DNA of 64,000 bases from LMUY01 sp964244585 (GTDB lineage: Bacteria > Pseudomonadota > Alphaproteobacteria > Acetobacterales > Acetobacteraceae). This document shows, piece by piece, positions 1-9,896 of the stretch. Positions within the stretch are counted from its first letter, which is position 1. Each line of letters starts with the position of its first letter. Under the pieces are notes generated by a model, which was not told the origin of the DNA, did not search any database, and was given only the letters and a program-made list of their open reading frames with translations. Location: positions 1-64,000 of the forward strand of contig CAXTJM010000008.1 in assembly GCA_964244585.1 (NCBI GenBank). The letters are read 5' to 3'. Both the position numbers and the translations under genes were made by a program.

Positions 1-128
1 ACGCTCCGCCGCTACGCAGCTTCGCATCCGCCAACCCGAAGGTGCACCAGTGAGGATGGAAGAGGCCAGGACAGCCCGACGCGTGATGACCCTCGTGGAA
101 GTATGGCGTTTGAGACAGTCCAGATCGA

Positions 129-548
129 TCAATCCCGATCAACATGGCCGAGCGCGCGCCCGGGTGCGGCCTTGTCCCGGATGCGCCTTTTCATGGTCTT
201 GACGTCGGGAAAGCCGCCGTCACGGATCCGGTCCCAAACCAACTCGCCATCGACCTCGATCCGGAAAAGGCCACCGACGCGGGGGCGGAGCGTGACTTCG
301 ATGATGTCGGTCTCGAAGGTGGAAAGAAGCTCCTGCGCCATCCACGCCGCCCGCAAGAGCCACTTGCATTGCGTGCAGTAGGAGATGGTGATCCGGGCAC
401 CAGCCTGCGGATTGGCTGAACCCTCGATCACGACCGGCTCGGGGGAACCAGGCAATCCCAACCCGACCTCCGCGTCTACTTTGGCCCCCGAAACCTTGTC
501 GGCCATGTCGTTGTGCCGGGCGCCAGGTTGATCACTGTCGACGTTCAT
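129..548 (-). CDS. SelT/SelW/SelH (Rdx) family redox protein
   Basis: A 139-residue protein whose second half matches the Rdx family, a thioredoxin-like fold of small selenoprotein-related proteins. After a beta strand (ARITISYCTQC) it carries the CxxC redox motif in YCTQCKW, followed by the amphipathic helix usual for the family and a late GGFPD-containing segment. The cysteine version replaces selenocysteine, as in most bacteria. The first 50 or so residues are low-complexity and not part of the domain. The true start may be an internal Met near 506, giving a length closer to the usual 90-100 residues. The exact substrate is unknown. It stands alone, transcribed away from the following dipeptidase gene. 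Confidence 0.78.
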   Translation of the reverse strand: MNVDSDQPGARHNDMADKVSGAKVDAEVGLGLPGSPEPVVIEGSANPQAGARITISYCTQCKWLLRAAWMAQELLSTFETDIIEVTLRPRVGGLFRIEVDGELVWDRIRDGGFPDVKTMKRRIRDKAAPGRALGHVDRD

Positions 549-682
549 CTGGCTGACCTTGCCAAGCGCACCCGCACTCTACAAGGTTGCGCTCGACCAG
601 ACCCCATCAACCCGCTCGACCGGCTGGTGGGCAGTGGCGGCCCGAGGACGGGACCATCGCCCCACCGCATAGGAGGAAGCCG

Positions 683-2101
683 ATGTCCGAGGCCGTGATC
701 GCTCATTTGGCAGCGCAGCGTGACGCCATTCTCGAACGCCTCAAGGCACTGATCCGCATCCCGAGCATCTCGACCGACCCGGCCTACGCCACGGAGATGC
801 AGCGTGCCCGCGACCTGCTGCTCGCCCGGCTGGCCGAACTCGGCCTGGAGAACATGCAGGCACTGGACGGCGGCGGCGGGAGGCCAGCGGTGTTCGCGGA
901 GTGGACCGGCGCACCCGGCCGTCCCACGTTGATCGTGTACGGCCATTATGACGTCCAACCTGCCGATCCGCTGGAGCTATGGCATACGCCGCCTTTCGAG
1001 CCGACAGAACGCGACGGGCGCCTCTATGGCCGCGGCGCCTCGGACGTGAAGGGCTCGACCATGATCGCCGTTGAAAGCATCGGCGCCTTCCTCGCCGTGG
1101 AGGGGGCGCTGCCGGTCAACGTCAAGCTGTTCCTGGAGGGCGAGGAGGAATCCGGCAGCCCCAGCCTGCGCGCGATCGTGCAGCGCCACCGCGAAAGGCT
1201 GGATGCAGACGTCATGCTGTCGGCAGATGGCGGCCGGGCAAGCACGACGGTTCCAACCCTGGGCATCGGCGGCCGCGGCCTGGCCGCTTTGGAGTTCACG
1301 CTGCGCACGGCGTCGAAGGACGGACATTCCGGTCGCTACGGCGGCGCGGCTCGGAACGCCCTGCTCGAGATGGCAGCCTTGGTCGCGAGCCTGCACGACC
1401 GCGACGGCCGCATCCAGGTGGCTGGTTTCGGTGACGACGCCACGCCGATCAGCAACTCCATGAGGGTTGCCACCGCAACCCTCCCGTTCGATGAGGCCGA
1501 GTTCCTGGCCAACATCGGCGGCACGCGCTGGGGCGACCCATCCTACACCGCACGGGAGCTCACGACACTGCGGTCGACCATCGAAGTCAACGGCATGTGG
1601 GGCGGCTACACCGGGGCGGGAAGCAAGACCGTCCTCCCGGCCGAGGCGCACGCCAAGATCACGATGCGGCTGGCGCCCGGCATGGATCCCGCACGGGCGC
1701 AGGCGGCCTTGCGGTCCCATTTGGAGGCGCACGTGCCAAAAGGCGTGTCCCTGACGGTGGCACCAGAACGCGGCGGCACGCCAGCACCGAGCCTGGCGGA
1801 GGATCATCCGCTGCTGCTGGCAGCGGGCCGCGTGCTGGAGCGCGCCCATGGCCAGAAGGCGATACCCTCCCGCGCAGGCGGAACGCTCCCCGTGTCCGCA
1901 ATCTTCCGCGAAATGCTGGGCATCGACACGTTGGCGTACGGCCTTGCCATGCCTGACGAGGACGTCCATGCCCCGAACGAGTTCTTCCGGCTGTCCTCCT
2001 TCGACGAGGGGCTGCGGACGTGGCCGATGCTCTTGACCGAGCTCGGCACGCTCAGCGCGGGCGACTTCTCCCGGTTCCGCGGTCCAAGGATCGACGGCTA
2101 G
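683..2101 (+). CDS. M20 family metallo-dipeptidase
   Basis: A 472-residue M20/ArgE-DapE-type zinc peptidase, probably cytoplasmic with a dipeptidase role. Visible metal and catalytic motifs in order are YGHYDVQP (metal His, Asp), GRGASDVKG (bridging Asp), EGEEESGS (catalytic and metal Glu), LSADGG (metal Asp) and DVHAPNE near the C-terminus (last metal His). A lid/dimerisation domain lies between about residues 190 and 350. The start is the ATG at 683 because a perfect AGGAGGA Shine-Dalgarno lies at 671-677; an in-frame start at 587 has no such signal. Family assignment is firm, but the substrate (dipeptide or acylated amino acid) is not resolved. Confidence 0.93.
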   Translation: MSEAVIAHLAAQRDAILERLKALIRIPSISTDPAYATEMQRARDLLLARLAELGLENMQALDGGGGRPAVFAEWTGAPGRPTLIVYGHYDVQPADPLELWHTPPFEPTERDGRLYGRGASDVKGSTMIAVESIGAFLAVEGALPVNVKLFLEGEEESGSPSLRAIVQRHRERLDADVMLSADGGRASTTVPTLGIGGRGLAALEFTLRTASKDGHSGRYGGAARNALLEMAALVASLHDRDGRIQVAGFGDDATPISNSMRVATATLPFDEAEFLANIGGTRWGDPSYTARELTTLRSTIEVNGMWGGYTGAGSKTVLPAEAHAKITMRLAPGMDPARAQAALRSHLEAHVPKGVSLTVAPERGGTPAPSLAEDHPLLLAAGRVLERAHGQKAIPSRAGGTLPVSAIFREMLGIDTLAYGLAMPDEDVHAPNEFFRLSSFDEGLRTWPMLLTELGTLSAGDFSRFRGPRIDG

Positions 2102-2809
2102 TCTAAGGGCCCGACTACGCCTCGCTGGCGGGAAAGGCTCACCCGGGCTTTCTGACTTCGATGATCACGTGATGGAGCGGCTACTCGCCTGCGTCGCGCA
2201 GACTGCAAGGCATCATCGTGGTCAGCCCATCACCTCCTGGCCAGTAGCAGCTGACGAACTCGGCGTCGAATGCGGCGTACCGGTCGTCATTCTCAGAGCG
2301 GAGTAAGTCGGCGGTCTCCTGCCGGGCAGCCGATAGCATGACAGCATTTCTTGGAGGTGCGGGCAGCCTGCTCCTTATCGTTGTGTTCGCCATCGGCACT
2401 GCCCTGGTTGATTTGCTTGCCATCCGTGCAGCCATCACAAGCAGGCGGCGCAAAGCCCGCTAGCAGGCAATCCAGAGTGGACTCGGGGCCGAGTACTAGC
2501 GCTTCCTGACCAAACTACACGCGACATACCGGGCTCGGCTTTCAGGCCCGAGACCAGAGAACGAGGCCGAATTGCCCTCTGCAGGATCCAAGCCGCGGTA
2601 CGGTAGGAGACTGGCCATTTACTGCTTGACCTTGCGCATCTCTGTAGCGTCGCGCCTGAGTGGCACCGCCGAGGGGCACGACCTCCATCTTGCGGCAGCC
2701 GACAGGCAGGGCTTGGCTGGCGCGTCCATGGCCTAGAAGTGGTCCGTTTAAGGCGTGAATGCGACAGAACCGCTCCGGTAGAGCGATGACAAGCCCGTGG
2801 GCGTATTAG
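2102..2809. other. Gene-poor stretch
   Basis: About 700 bases without a gene I can support, apart from one possible small membrane peptide (2338-2463). Reading frames on both strands are short and show no recognisable domain. There is no clear hairpin terminator or repeat. This fits accessory DNA that has been rearranged. Confidence 0.5.
2338..2463 (+). CDS. Possible 41-residue single-span membrane peptide
   Basis: An ATG-started 41-codon frame ending in TAG. It encodes one hydrophobic segment of about 20 residues (roughly residues 8-30, rich in Leu, Ile, Val and Ala) followed by a strongly basic tail (SRRRKAR). This is the layout of a small bacterial membrane peptide with its C-terminus inside the cell. 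There is no convincing Shine-Dalgarno, and the opposite strand also has an open frame, so this may be chance. No family is recognised. Confidence 0.25.
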   Translation: MTAFLGGAGSLLLIVVFAIGTALVDLLAIRAAITSRRRKAR

Positions 2810-3490
2810 ATGTTTCCCGTGACCTTCCTACTTCATCTTGCCATCCTGCTCGCGCGCAACCGTCTGTGGTTGCTGCCCGGCTTTGTGATCCTCCTGTTCC
2901 TCGTTCCGGGCGCGCCGGGCCGACGCAAGCTGGCGTTGCGGACGCTGATCGTGGCACTTGGCCTGGGCAATTTCCTGGGCGGACCGCTCTTAAGTGGCTG
3001 GCTGCTCTACCGGGTCGGTGAGACGGCAACCGCGCAGGTTGTCAGCACCTACCAGACCTCCACCCAGATCAACGACCATGACGTCGTGGGTTATAACGTC
3101 CTGATCCGAGATGGACGGGGCGATACCGTCGCCAGCCGTTTCGAGGACGATGAGTTCAACATCTTCCCTCCATCCGACTTCAGCTATCCACGTGTCGGGG
3201 AGAGCTTTGGCGTGCGCATCCTGCCCGGCTATCCCCGCGACTTCATCATGCTCACCGATGATAGTAGCCCATGGACACGACGCTACCACTGCGACGCGTT
3301 GTCGTTGCGACTGTCCGACGCGGAGCAACGCTTCGAGTTTGCCCGCGGTGCCGTTCCCTTCCGGGCGCCATATGCCGAGGCAATCGACGCCTACCTGGCC
3401 CAGGGCTGCGCCGGAGACGAGCCGGGTCCCGCGTCGTTCCGGCAGGACCGCACGCGGGCCCTGGCGGGTGAGGCGGGTATGACCAAGTGA
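2810..3490 (+). CDS. Membrane-anchored protein of unknown function (DUF3592-like layout)
   Basis: A 226-residue protein with two or three hydrophobic segments in the first 70 residues, then a soluble beta-rich region. That region has the pattern of DUF3592-type proteins: an extended strand beginning TATAQVVSTY, a YNVLIRDGRG strand, and a YPRVGESFGVRILPGYP segment that resembles the 'Y.vGd.v.V.y.P..P' motif of that family. A Cys at about residue 162 and another near residue 201 might pair in the periplasm. No catalytic residues are evident. It lies in the mosaic accessory region with no operon partner. The DUF assignment is by eye and tentative. Confidence 0.5.
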   Translation: MFPVTFLLHLAILLARNRLWLLPGFVILLFLVPGAPGRRKLALRTLIVALGLGNFLGGPLLSGWLLYRVGETATAQVVSTYQTSTQINDHDVVGYNVLIRDGRGDTVASRFEDDEFNIFPPSDFSYPRVGESFGVRILPGYPRDFIMLTDDSSPWTRRYHCDALSLRLSDAEQRFEFARGAVPFRAPYAEAIDAYLAQGCAGDEPGPASFRQDRTRALAGEAGMTK

Positions 3491-3699
3491 CAATCTTGAT
3501 GGTTCCCAGGCCACCCGGGCAGCGGCAGGACAGCACGCTGAGCCAGGCTGGCTGGGAACATGGCTACCGATGCACCCGGCCCTGGACGGACCAGCGCGCC
3601 TCCAGCCGCACCACAGTTCGCTGTGCCGTAGCGCTGGCCTGGGACAGGGTCTGTCGTCTCCGCCAAGAGTACGTGCTGGGATGGGCTGTCCCGGTAGCT

Positions 3700-3862
3700 C
3701 GCTGTCAGGCGGCGGGCCGGTAGCCTTGTCGACCCAAATCTCGCGGTGCGCCTCGTCGATCTCTCCGAAGAGAAGGCCGCTCGTCTCGACACAAGGCGTG
3801 CGGGCCCGGCCGGAGCGCCGGATCTCGGACTGGATTGTCATTATCGCCGCCGCGCAGAACAA
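3700..3862 (-). pseudogene. Decayed JAB/Mov34 (MPN) metallopeptidase fragment
   Basis: Read on the minus strand, this short stretch encodes VETSGLLFGEID followed by REIWVDKATGPPPDS. This closely resembles the start of bacterial JAB/Mov34 domains: the 'ETGGxLxG' strand carrying the catalytic Glu, and the 'vwV..atGPPPDS' strand. The expected downstream part with the zinc-binding HxH and SxxD motifs is absent in all frames. The frame then runs into low-complexity sequence, so this is a remnant. Prokaryotic JAB domains occur in ubiquitin-like and CBASS-type defence operons, which fits the neighbouring helicase. Boundaries are approximate. Confidence 0.4.
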
Positions 3863-4265
3863 CGCCTCCTGTTCTGCTTCGGAAGCGTCCCAGGAAGCAG
3901 TTCGATGGCCGACCTCTGCGCAGCGACAGCACAGCGAACCCTCCAGTTATCGACCGCCAGGAACGGCTGCTTCATCGCGTAACCCGCACGGATGGCTGAA
4001 AGCATCTTGCCTGCCGCACCGGCGGCTCGACGCAGTGTAGTGGCTTGCTCAGTCTTCTCCAGGTCGCCCCTCAGAGATGATGCCGCCAGCGTCTGGCGTG
4101 ACGCATCGCCGAGCCCGCTGCCAAGCCAGCAAGTCTTCTCCCCATTGGTAGATGAAGGTCGGCCGAAGGAAAGTGCGCCTAACCCTGCTTCGCTATGACC
4201 CGGGCGGCCTTGCGTGCCCATGCCACCTCAGTATCCTCCGGCGAAACGTCTTCTGGAAAAGTAGC
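3863..4265. other. No confident gene; leader of the large helicase
   Basis: A minus-strand open frame covers 3841-4221 but shows no recognised domain. It may be part of the same decayed gene as the JAB fragment. The final 80 bases form the leader of the helicase gene. They include a purine-rich GGAAAAG about 8 bases before its preferred ATG at 4266. Confidence 0.35.
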
Positions 4266-7200
4266 ATGGCGGACGCGCCCGCATCGGTGTTCCAGAGCGA
4301 CCTGCCCGTCGCCGCCAAGCTCGACCGCGCGCGCGCGGAGCTCCTGGACCTGTCGGCCCGCAACCGTCTTCTGAACGTGCCGCGCTTCTCGAAGGCCGCC
4401 AAGACGGTTGAGGTCGTCGACGAGCGCTCGGCTGAAGTGTTCCGGTTGCTGGTCCGCGAGGCCAAGGCATTTACCTTCGTGCCCGGCAAGGAAACCGCGC
4501 GGGAACAGGCCGAAGCTGAGACGGACGACGAGGACGTGCTCGCCGAGCTGCCGCAGCCGGAGGAGGGCGAGGCGCTCGACGAGCGCGGCGTAGCCAGTCG
4601 GCACTCCGACACGCGGTTGCAGACCCGGATGACGTCCAAGGGCTTACAGAAAAGGTTGCTAGATCTCTACGGCGATGCGCGCACGCTGGAGGAGGAGCAG
4701 GGCGTCAACGTCCTCTATTTGGCACTGGGCATGCTGAAGTGGGTGGACCCGCAGAACGCCGCCAACGTCCGGCATGCACCGCTGATCCTGGTGCCCGCGC
4801 GCCTGGAGCGGGGCGCTGCCGGAGAGCGGTTCCGCCTGCGCGCGAGGCCCGAGGATCTGTCGGCCAACCTGTCGCTCGAGGCCTTCCTCGACCGCATCCA
4901 CAGGCTGAAGCTGCCGCCCCTGGATCCGGGCGACGAGTTCGACCCAGCGGCCTACCTGGCTGCGGTCGCGGCGGCGGTGGAGACGAAGCGGGACTGGGAG
5001 GTCAAGCCGGATGACGTCGTCCTGGGCTTCTTCTCCTTCGCCAAGTTCCTGATGTACCGCGACCTGGACACGGCCAACTGGCCGTCCGACGCGACCATAG
5101 CCGACCGACCCATGATCCGGTCCCTGCTGTCGGACGGGTTCGCTCCGCCGGACGGGATGCTGGGCGAGGATGCTCCCATCGACCGCCACATCACGCCCTC
5201 CGACATGCTGCACATCGTGGACTGCGACAGCTCACAGACCTTGGCGGTGCACGACGTGCGCCACGGGCGGGACTTGGTCATCCAGGGGCCTCCCGGCACG
5301 GGCAAGTCGCAGACCATCTCCAACGTCATCGCCTCAGCCGTGGCCGACGGGAAGACGGTGCTATTCGTCGCCGAGAAGATGGCGGCCTTGGAAGTGGTCA
5401 AGCGCCGCCTCGACATGGCGGGTGTAGGCGACGCCTGCTTGGAACTGCACAGCAACAAGGCCAACAAGCGCTCGGTGCTGGAAGAGCTGCGGCGGACATG
5501 GGACCTCGGCGCTCCAAAAGGCGAAAGCCCCGACGCGTTGACCCGGCGGCTGACCGAGGCCCGGGACGTTCTGAACGGCCACGCCGAGCGCCTGCACCGC
5601 ATCCATCCAGCCGCCGGGCTGACGCCCTACCAGGTATTCGGCCAGCTTGCGCGGCTCAAACAGGACGGCCGCAGCCCGGTGGCATTCGAGTTACCTGCGG
5701 CACCGACATGGACGCCGGAGGGCGTAGCTCAGCGCGAAAGTCTGCTCGAGGATCTCGCCGGGCGCATCCTGGACATCGGCCTTCCCGACCGGCACCCATG
5801 GCGCGGCGTCGGACTGGCCTTCATGCTGCCGACCGCCGTCGAGCGGTTGATGGCGCGCCTCGCCGAGGTGGCGGGACGGTTGCAGGAGTGGCGGGCCAAC
5901 CAGGCCACGCTGTCCGGCATCCTAGAGACCGCGTCGCCGTCCACTTTCGCCACCAGCACAGCGCTGATTGCACTTGCACGCCGGGTGGCCTCCGCACCGC
6001 AGCTGGAAGCCGGACCGCTCGGCGGCCCACACTGGGACGACAGCGTCGAGGCCATCGTGGCGCTGATTGCGGTTGGCCGGGAGTTCGAGCGCTGCTCCGG
6101 CGACCTCGAGGGGCGCGCGACACCGCAAAGCTTGGACACACCGGTCGACGCCGCGATCGCCGCCCTGACCATGCTGCCGTTCGACTTTGGCGGGACAGGC
6201 TTCGCCCATGCGGCGTTCCTCCACGATGCGCTGCCTCGGCTGCTGTCCGGGGCCGACCAACTTGATGCGGAACTCGGGCGTTCCGGCGGCGAGCGCACCC
6301 TGCTCAGCCTGGCGCGTGCGATCGAGACCGCCGAACGCGTTGCCGCGGCACCCGATGCCAGTCCGGAGGCGTTTGCGGCGACGGTCTGGGACCACGGCGT
6401 CGAACAGGCAGGCGACTTGGCCGAGGCTGTGGCCGCACTGGAACGCGCACGCAGCACCTTGGGCGACAGTGTCAACGACGCCGCTTGGACGACCGACATC
6501 GCCGCTGCCAGGCAGACGATGGCGACCCAGACGGGATTGCTGCGCAAGCTGAATTCCGAATGGCGACGGGCCAACGCCCTGGTGCGCTCGGTCGTCAGGA
6601 ACGCCGATGTGCCGTTGCCCGAGCTTCTGGAGCGCCTGGACGTCCTGATGCGGGGCCAGGCCGCACTGCGCACGGTGAAAGACGGCGCCGAGTTCGGCAA
6701 GTCGGCGTTCGGAGCCGACTGGCGAGGGGAGCGGTCTGCTTCCGCTCCGCTCGTGAGCCTGGTGGATTGGATGCGGACCTTGCGTGGTCTCGGGGCCGAG
6801 CCGCGGCTCATCGCGGGTCGCATGCCGCAGCGGTCCTCGGTGGGCGAGATGGCAGCCAGCCTCAAGGCGCTGCATGCGTCCGTGCGGTCCAGGATGGAAT
6901 CTCTACGGAACGATTCCGGTGGCGTCCTCCCGGTCCTGTTCGGCGACAACCTGTCCGATGACCGGGTCACGCTGCCGGAGTTCGCGGGATGTATCCACAA
7001 CCTCTACGCCGCGGACCAGATCGCCTCGGCGACCGCACCTTCAGCCGGGCAGGCGGGCGAACGCCTGGAGGTGCTCCGCCACATCGCCGCCCGGCAGGAC
7101 GCGGCCCGATCCATCGACGAAGGCGAGCGGCTGGGTGTCGAGGCGTTCGGCCGGTCCTGGCAGGGACGGCAGTCCGATTGGCGAGGCCTTGCGCAGGCGG

Positions 7201-9821
7201 CACATTGGGTTGCGACCAATCCGGACATCCGCCAACTGGCTGCACATATCGCGGACCGCGCGGCGGTTGCGGAAATGGCGGCCTGGATCGAGACGGATGG
7301 GGACGAACTCCGTCGGGAGGCGGGCGAAATCTTTGCCTCGCTCCAGGCCGACGCGACCTCCCTATTCGGGCAGGCAGCCGTGGATGCCGTGCCGCTGGCC
7401 GACCTCGGAGAACGCCTGGCAGAATGGCGGGCCAACGGCGAACAGCTCTCCAAGTGGGTCGCCTACCGGGAACGGGCGGATGGAGGCCGCAAACTGGCTC
7501 TGACGCCGCTCGTCGACCGCCTGCAGGATGGCCGGGTGGCCCCAGCCGACGCCCTCCCCGCATTCCAGATGGCGTATTTCGAGGCGCTGCTGGCCGAGCA
7601 GGTGCGCCTTGATCCCGAGTTGGGCCGTTTCGACGGCACGCGGCACGGGGCGCAGGCGCGCGAGTTCGCCGTCCTGGATAGGCAGCGCATCTCGGCGGCC
7701 AGTCTCGAGGTTGTACGCGCCCACCACCGCGGCATCCCCGCCCCCGTCGGCATGGGTCCCGTCGGCGTCCTGCGCGGCGAGATCGCGCGTCGCCGCGGGC
7801 ATATGCCGATCCGGCAACTGGTGCAGCGTGCGGGTCCGGCAATCCAGGCGTTAAAGCCGGTGATGATGATGAGTCCGCTGTCGGTGGCGCAATTCCTCAC
7901 GCCGGGTCGCATGACCTTCGACTTGCTGGTCATGGACGAAGCCAGCCAGATCCAGCCCGTGGATGCTCTTGGTGCCATCGCGCGGTGCCGCCAGGTGGTG
8001 GTGGTCGGCGATGAACGGCAGCTGCCGCCTACGCGGTTCTTTGCGCGGATGACGGGGTCGGAAGCCGAAGACGATGAGGACGGCGCGTCCGTCGCCGACA
8101 TCGAAAGCATCCTGGGCCTGTTCACCGCGCGCGGCCTGCCGCAGCGCATGCTGCGCTGGCATTACCGCAGCCGCCACCAGTCGCTCATCGCGGTGTCCAA
8201 CCGGCAGTTCTACGAAAGCAAGCTGTACATCGTCCCCAGCCCCTACACGCGCGAGGCGGGCATGGGGTTGTCGTTCCGGCACGTGCCGGAGGGCATGTTC
8301 GACTCCCGAGGCACCGGCAACGGCACGGGGACGAACCCGGTGGAGGCCAAGCTGCTGGCGGAGGAGGTCATCCGCCATGCCAAGACGCACCCGGGCCTGT
8401 CCCTTGGGGTGGCGACCTTCTCCGCGGCTCAGCGTCGCGCCATCCAGAACGAACTCGAGGTAGTCCGGCGGCTGAACCCGGAATGCGAGGAGTTCTTCCG
8501 CTCACATCCGGGCGAGCCGTTCTTCGTCAAGAACCTGGAGAACGTGCAGGGTGACGAGCGCGACGTCATCCTGATCTCGGTCGGCTACGGCCGGGGAGCC
8601 AATGGCACGATCTCCATGCGGTTCGGCCCGCTGGGAGCCGAGGGCGGCGAGCGGCGCCTCAACGTCCTGATCAGCCGGGCGAAGCGCCGCTGCGAGGTGT
8701 TCGCCTCCATAACTGACGAGGACATCGACCTCGAGCGGGCCAAGAGCAAGGGCGTGCTGGCCCTCAAACTATTCCTGCATTTTGCCAGGACAGGACGGCT
8801 GGACATGGCGCGGCAGACTACCCGCGGCCATGACAGCGTCCTGGAGGAGCAGATCGGGCGGGCGCTGCAGGACCGCGGCTACCAGGTGCACCCCCAGGTG
8901 GGCATCGCCGGGTTCTTCATCGATTTGGCCATCGCGGATCCGGAGCATCCCGGGCGCTACCTGCTGGGCATCGAGTGCGACGGCGCCGCATATCACAGCT
9001 CCCGCTCGGCACGCGACCGCGACCGTCTTCGTCAGGCAGTCCTGGAAGACCACGGATGGACCATCCACCGGGTATGGGGTTCGGATTGGTTCCAGCGCCC
9101 GGTTGAACAGCTGGAGCGGATCGTGGCCGCCATCGACGCCGCCCGCGCCGAGTTCGCCGAGCGCGAGCGCACGGGGCAGCTCCCGGGGCGGGCGGTTCCA
9201 GTGGAGGTTGTCACGGTCGAGCGGGCCGACGTCACCGAGATCGGCCTGGCAGATGCCGATGTGGGGTCCACTCCCTACCGGGAGGCGATACCGCAGGTGC
9301 CGCTCGGCCAGGAAATGCATGAGGTACCGATCGGCCGGATGGCCGAGCTCGTAGAGCAGGTCGTCGCTATCGAAGGTCCGGTGCATGTCGATGAGGTCGT
9401 CGTACGGCTGCGTTCGGCCTGGGGTCTGCACCGCGCCGGTGGACGCATCCAAGGCGCCGTCGAGCGCGCCTGCGATGTCGGCGTGCAGAGGGGGCGGATG
9501 TCGCGGGACGGCGCGTTCCTGTCCCTGCCGGGTGGGGTGGTCACCGTGCGGGATCGGGGATCGGTGACGTCCGCGACGCTGCGCAGGCCCGACATGCTGC
9601 CCCAGTCGGAGGTGGATGCGGCCGTCCTCCTCGTGGTGCGCACCGGCCTCGGAGCGAGCGCCGAGGAGATCGGCGCAGCCGCCCCGCGTCTGCTGGGTTT
9701 CAGGGCGGTCAGCGCTCAAATCCGTCAGCTCGTCCGCATCGCGACCGAACGTCTGGAAGCAGCGGGAGGCATCGCCCGCGAGGGTGGGTTGTTCGTCGTC
9801 CCGGCACCGGACGTCGCGTAA
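4266..9821 (+). CDS. Giant SF1 helicase with DUF4011, Vsr-like nuclease and DUF3320 domains
   Basis: An 1851-residue protein of the COG1112-type superfamily 1 helicases. An N-terminal DUF4011 segment is marked by LLDLSARNRLLNV (about residues 28-40). Walker A GPPGTGKS is at 341-348. A long helical insertion (about 420-1170) follows, then motif II MDEASQ near D1224, GDERQLPP near 1248, and later helicase motifs NVQGDERD and NVLISRAKR. A Vsr/MTES_1575-like nuclease domain (about 1522-1612) carries GIECDGAAYH and a DRDRLRQ...GW.IHRVW pattern. The C-terminus matches DUF3320. Such proteins are found in defence islands and are predicted to act against foreign DNA; that role is inference. The ATG at 4266 is preferred because the DUF4011 domain begins soon after it. 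Confidence 0.9.
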   Translation: MADAPASVFQSDLPVAAKLDRARAELLDLSARNRLLNVPRFSKAAKTVEVVDERSAEVFRLLVREAKAFTFVPGKETAREQAEAETDDEDVLAELPQPEEGEALDERGVASRHSDTRLQTRMTSKGLQKRLLDLYGDARTLEEEQGVNVLYLALGMLKWVDPQNAANVRHAPLILVPARLERGAAGERFRLRARPEDLSANLSLEAFLDRIHRLKLPPLDPGDEFDPAAYLAAVAAAVETKRDWEVKPDDVVLGFFSFAKFLMYRDLDTANWPSDATIADRPMIRSLLSDGFAPPDGMLGEDAPIDRHITPSDMLHIVDCDSSQTLAVHDVRHGRDLVIQGPPGTGKSQTISNVIASAVADGKTVLFVAEKMAALEVVKRRLDMAGVGDACLELHSNKANKRSVLEELRRTWDLGAPKGESPDALTRRLTEARDVLNGHAERLHRIHPAAGLTPYQVFGQLARLKQDGRSPVAFELPAAPTWTPEGVAQRESLLEDLAGRILDIGLPDRHPWRGVGLAFMLPTAVERLMARLAEVAGRLQEWRANQATLSGILETASPSTFATSTALIALARRVASAPQLEAGPLGGPHWDDSVEAIVALIAVGREFERCSGDLEGRATPQSLDTPVDAAIAALTMLPFDFGGTGFAHAAFLHDALPRLLSGADQLDAELGRSGGERTLLSLARAIETAERVAAAPDASPEAFAATVWDHGVEQAGDLAEAVAALERARSTLGDSVNDAAWTTDIAAARQTMATQTGLLRKLNSEWRRANALVRSVVRNADVPLPELLERLDVLMRGQAALRTVKDGAEFGKSAFGADWRGERSASAPLVSLVDWMRTLRGLGAEPRLIAGRMPQRSSVGEMAASLKALHASVRSRMESLRNDSGGVLPVLFGDNLSDDRVTLPEFAGCIHNLYAADQIASATAPSAGQAGERLEVLRHIAARQDAARSIDEGERLGVEAFGRSWQGRQSDWRGLAQAAHWVATNPDIRQLAAHIADRAAVAEMAAWIETDGDELRREAGEIFASLQADATSLFGQAAVDAVPLADLGERLAEWRANGEQLSKWVAYRERADGGRKLALTPLVDRLQDGRVAPADALPAFQMAYFEALLAEQVRLDPELGRFDGTRHGAQAREFAVLDRQRISAASLEVVRAHHRGIPAPVGMGPVGVLRGEIARRRGHMPIRQLVQRAGPAIQALKPVMMMSPLSVAQFLTPGRMTFDLLVMDEASQIQPVDALGAIARCRQVVVVGDERQLPPTRFFARMTGSEAEDDEDGASVADIESILGLFTARGLPQRMLRWHYRSRHQSLIAVSNRQFYESKLYIVPSPYTREAGMGLSFRHVPEGMFDSRGTGNGTGTNPVEAKLLAEEVIRHAKTHPGLSLGVATFSAAQRRAIQNELEVVRRLNPECEEFFRSHPGEPFFVKNLENVQGDERDVILISVGYGRGANGTISMRFGPLGAEGGERRLNVLISRAKRRCEVFASITDEDIDLERAKSKGVLALKLFLHFARTGRLDMARQTTRGHDSVLEEQIGRALQDRGYQVHPQVGIAGFFIDLAIADPEHPGRYLLGIECDGAAYHSSRSARDRDRLRQAVLEDHGWTIHRVWGSDWFQRPVEQLERIVAAIDAARAEFAERERTGQLPGRAVPVEVVTVERADVTEIGLADADVGSTPYREAIPQVPLGQEMHEVPIGRMAELVEQVVAIEGPVHVDEVVVRLRSAWGLHRAGGRIQGAVERACDVGVQRGRMSRDGAFLSLPGGVVTVRDRGSVTSATLRRPDMLPQSEVDAAVLLVVRTGLGASAEEIGAAAPRLLGFRAVSAQIRQLVRIATERLEAAGGIAREGGLFVVPAPDVA

Positions 9822-9896
9822 TCGGAATTCCTTGGAACCACGAGGACACGTCCGTTCCCGACTTTCCTTCTTGCCACCCGAACCCAGTTCCGAGCC

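Noticed and set aside
1..53. Possible last 16 codons of a gene ending at a TGA at 51-53
   Set aside because: Too short to recognise a family; other frames are equally open.
2181..2453. 90-codon minus-strand frame
   Set aside because: No domain, no ribosome site, and atypical composition; the opposite strand gives a more plausible membrane peptide.
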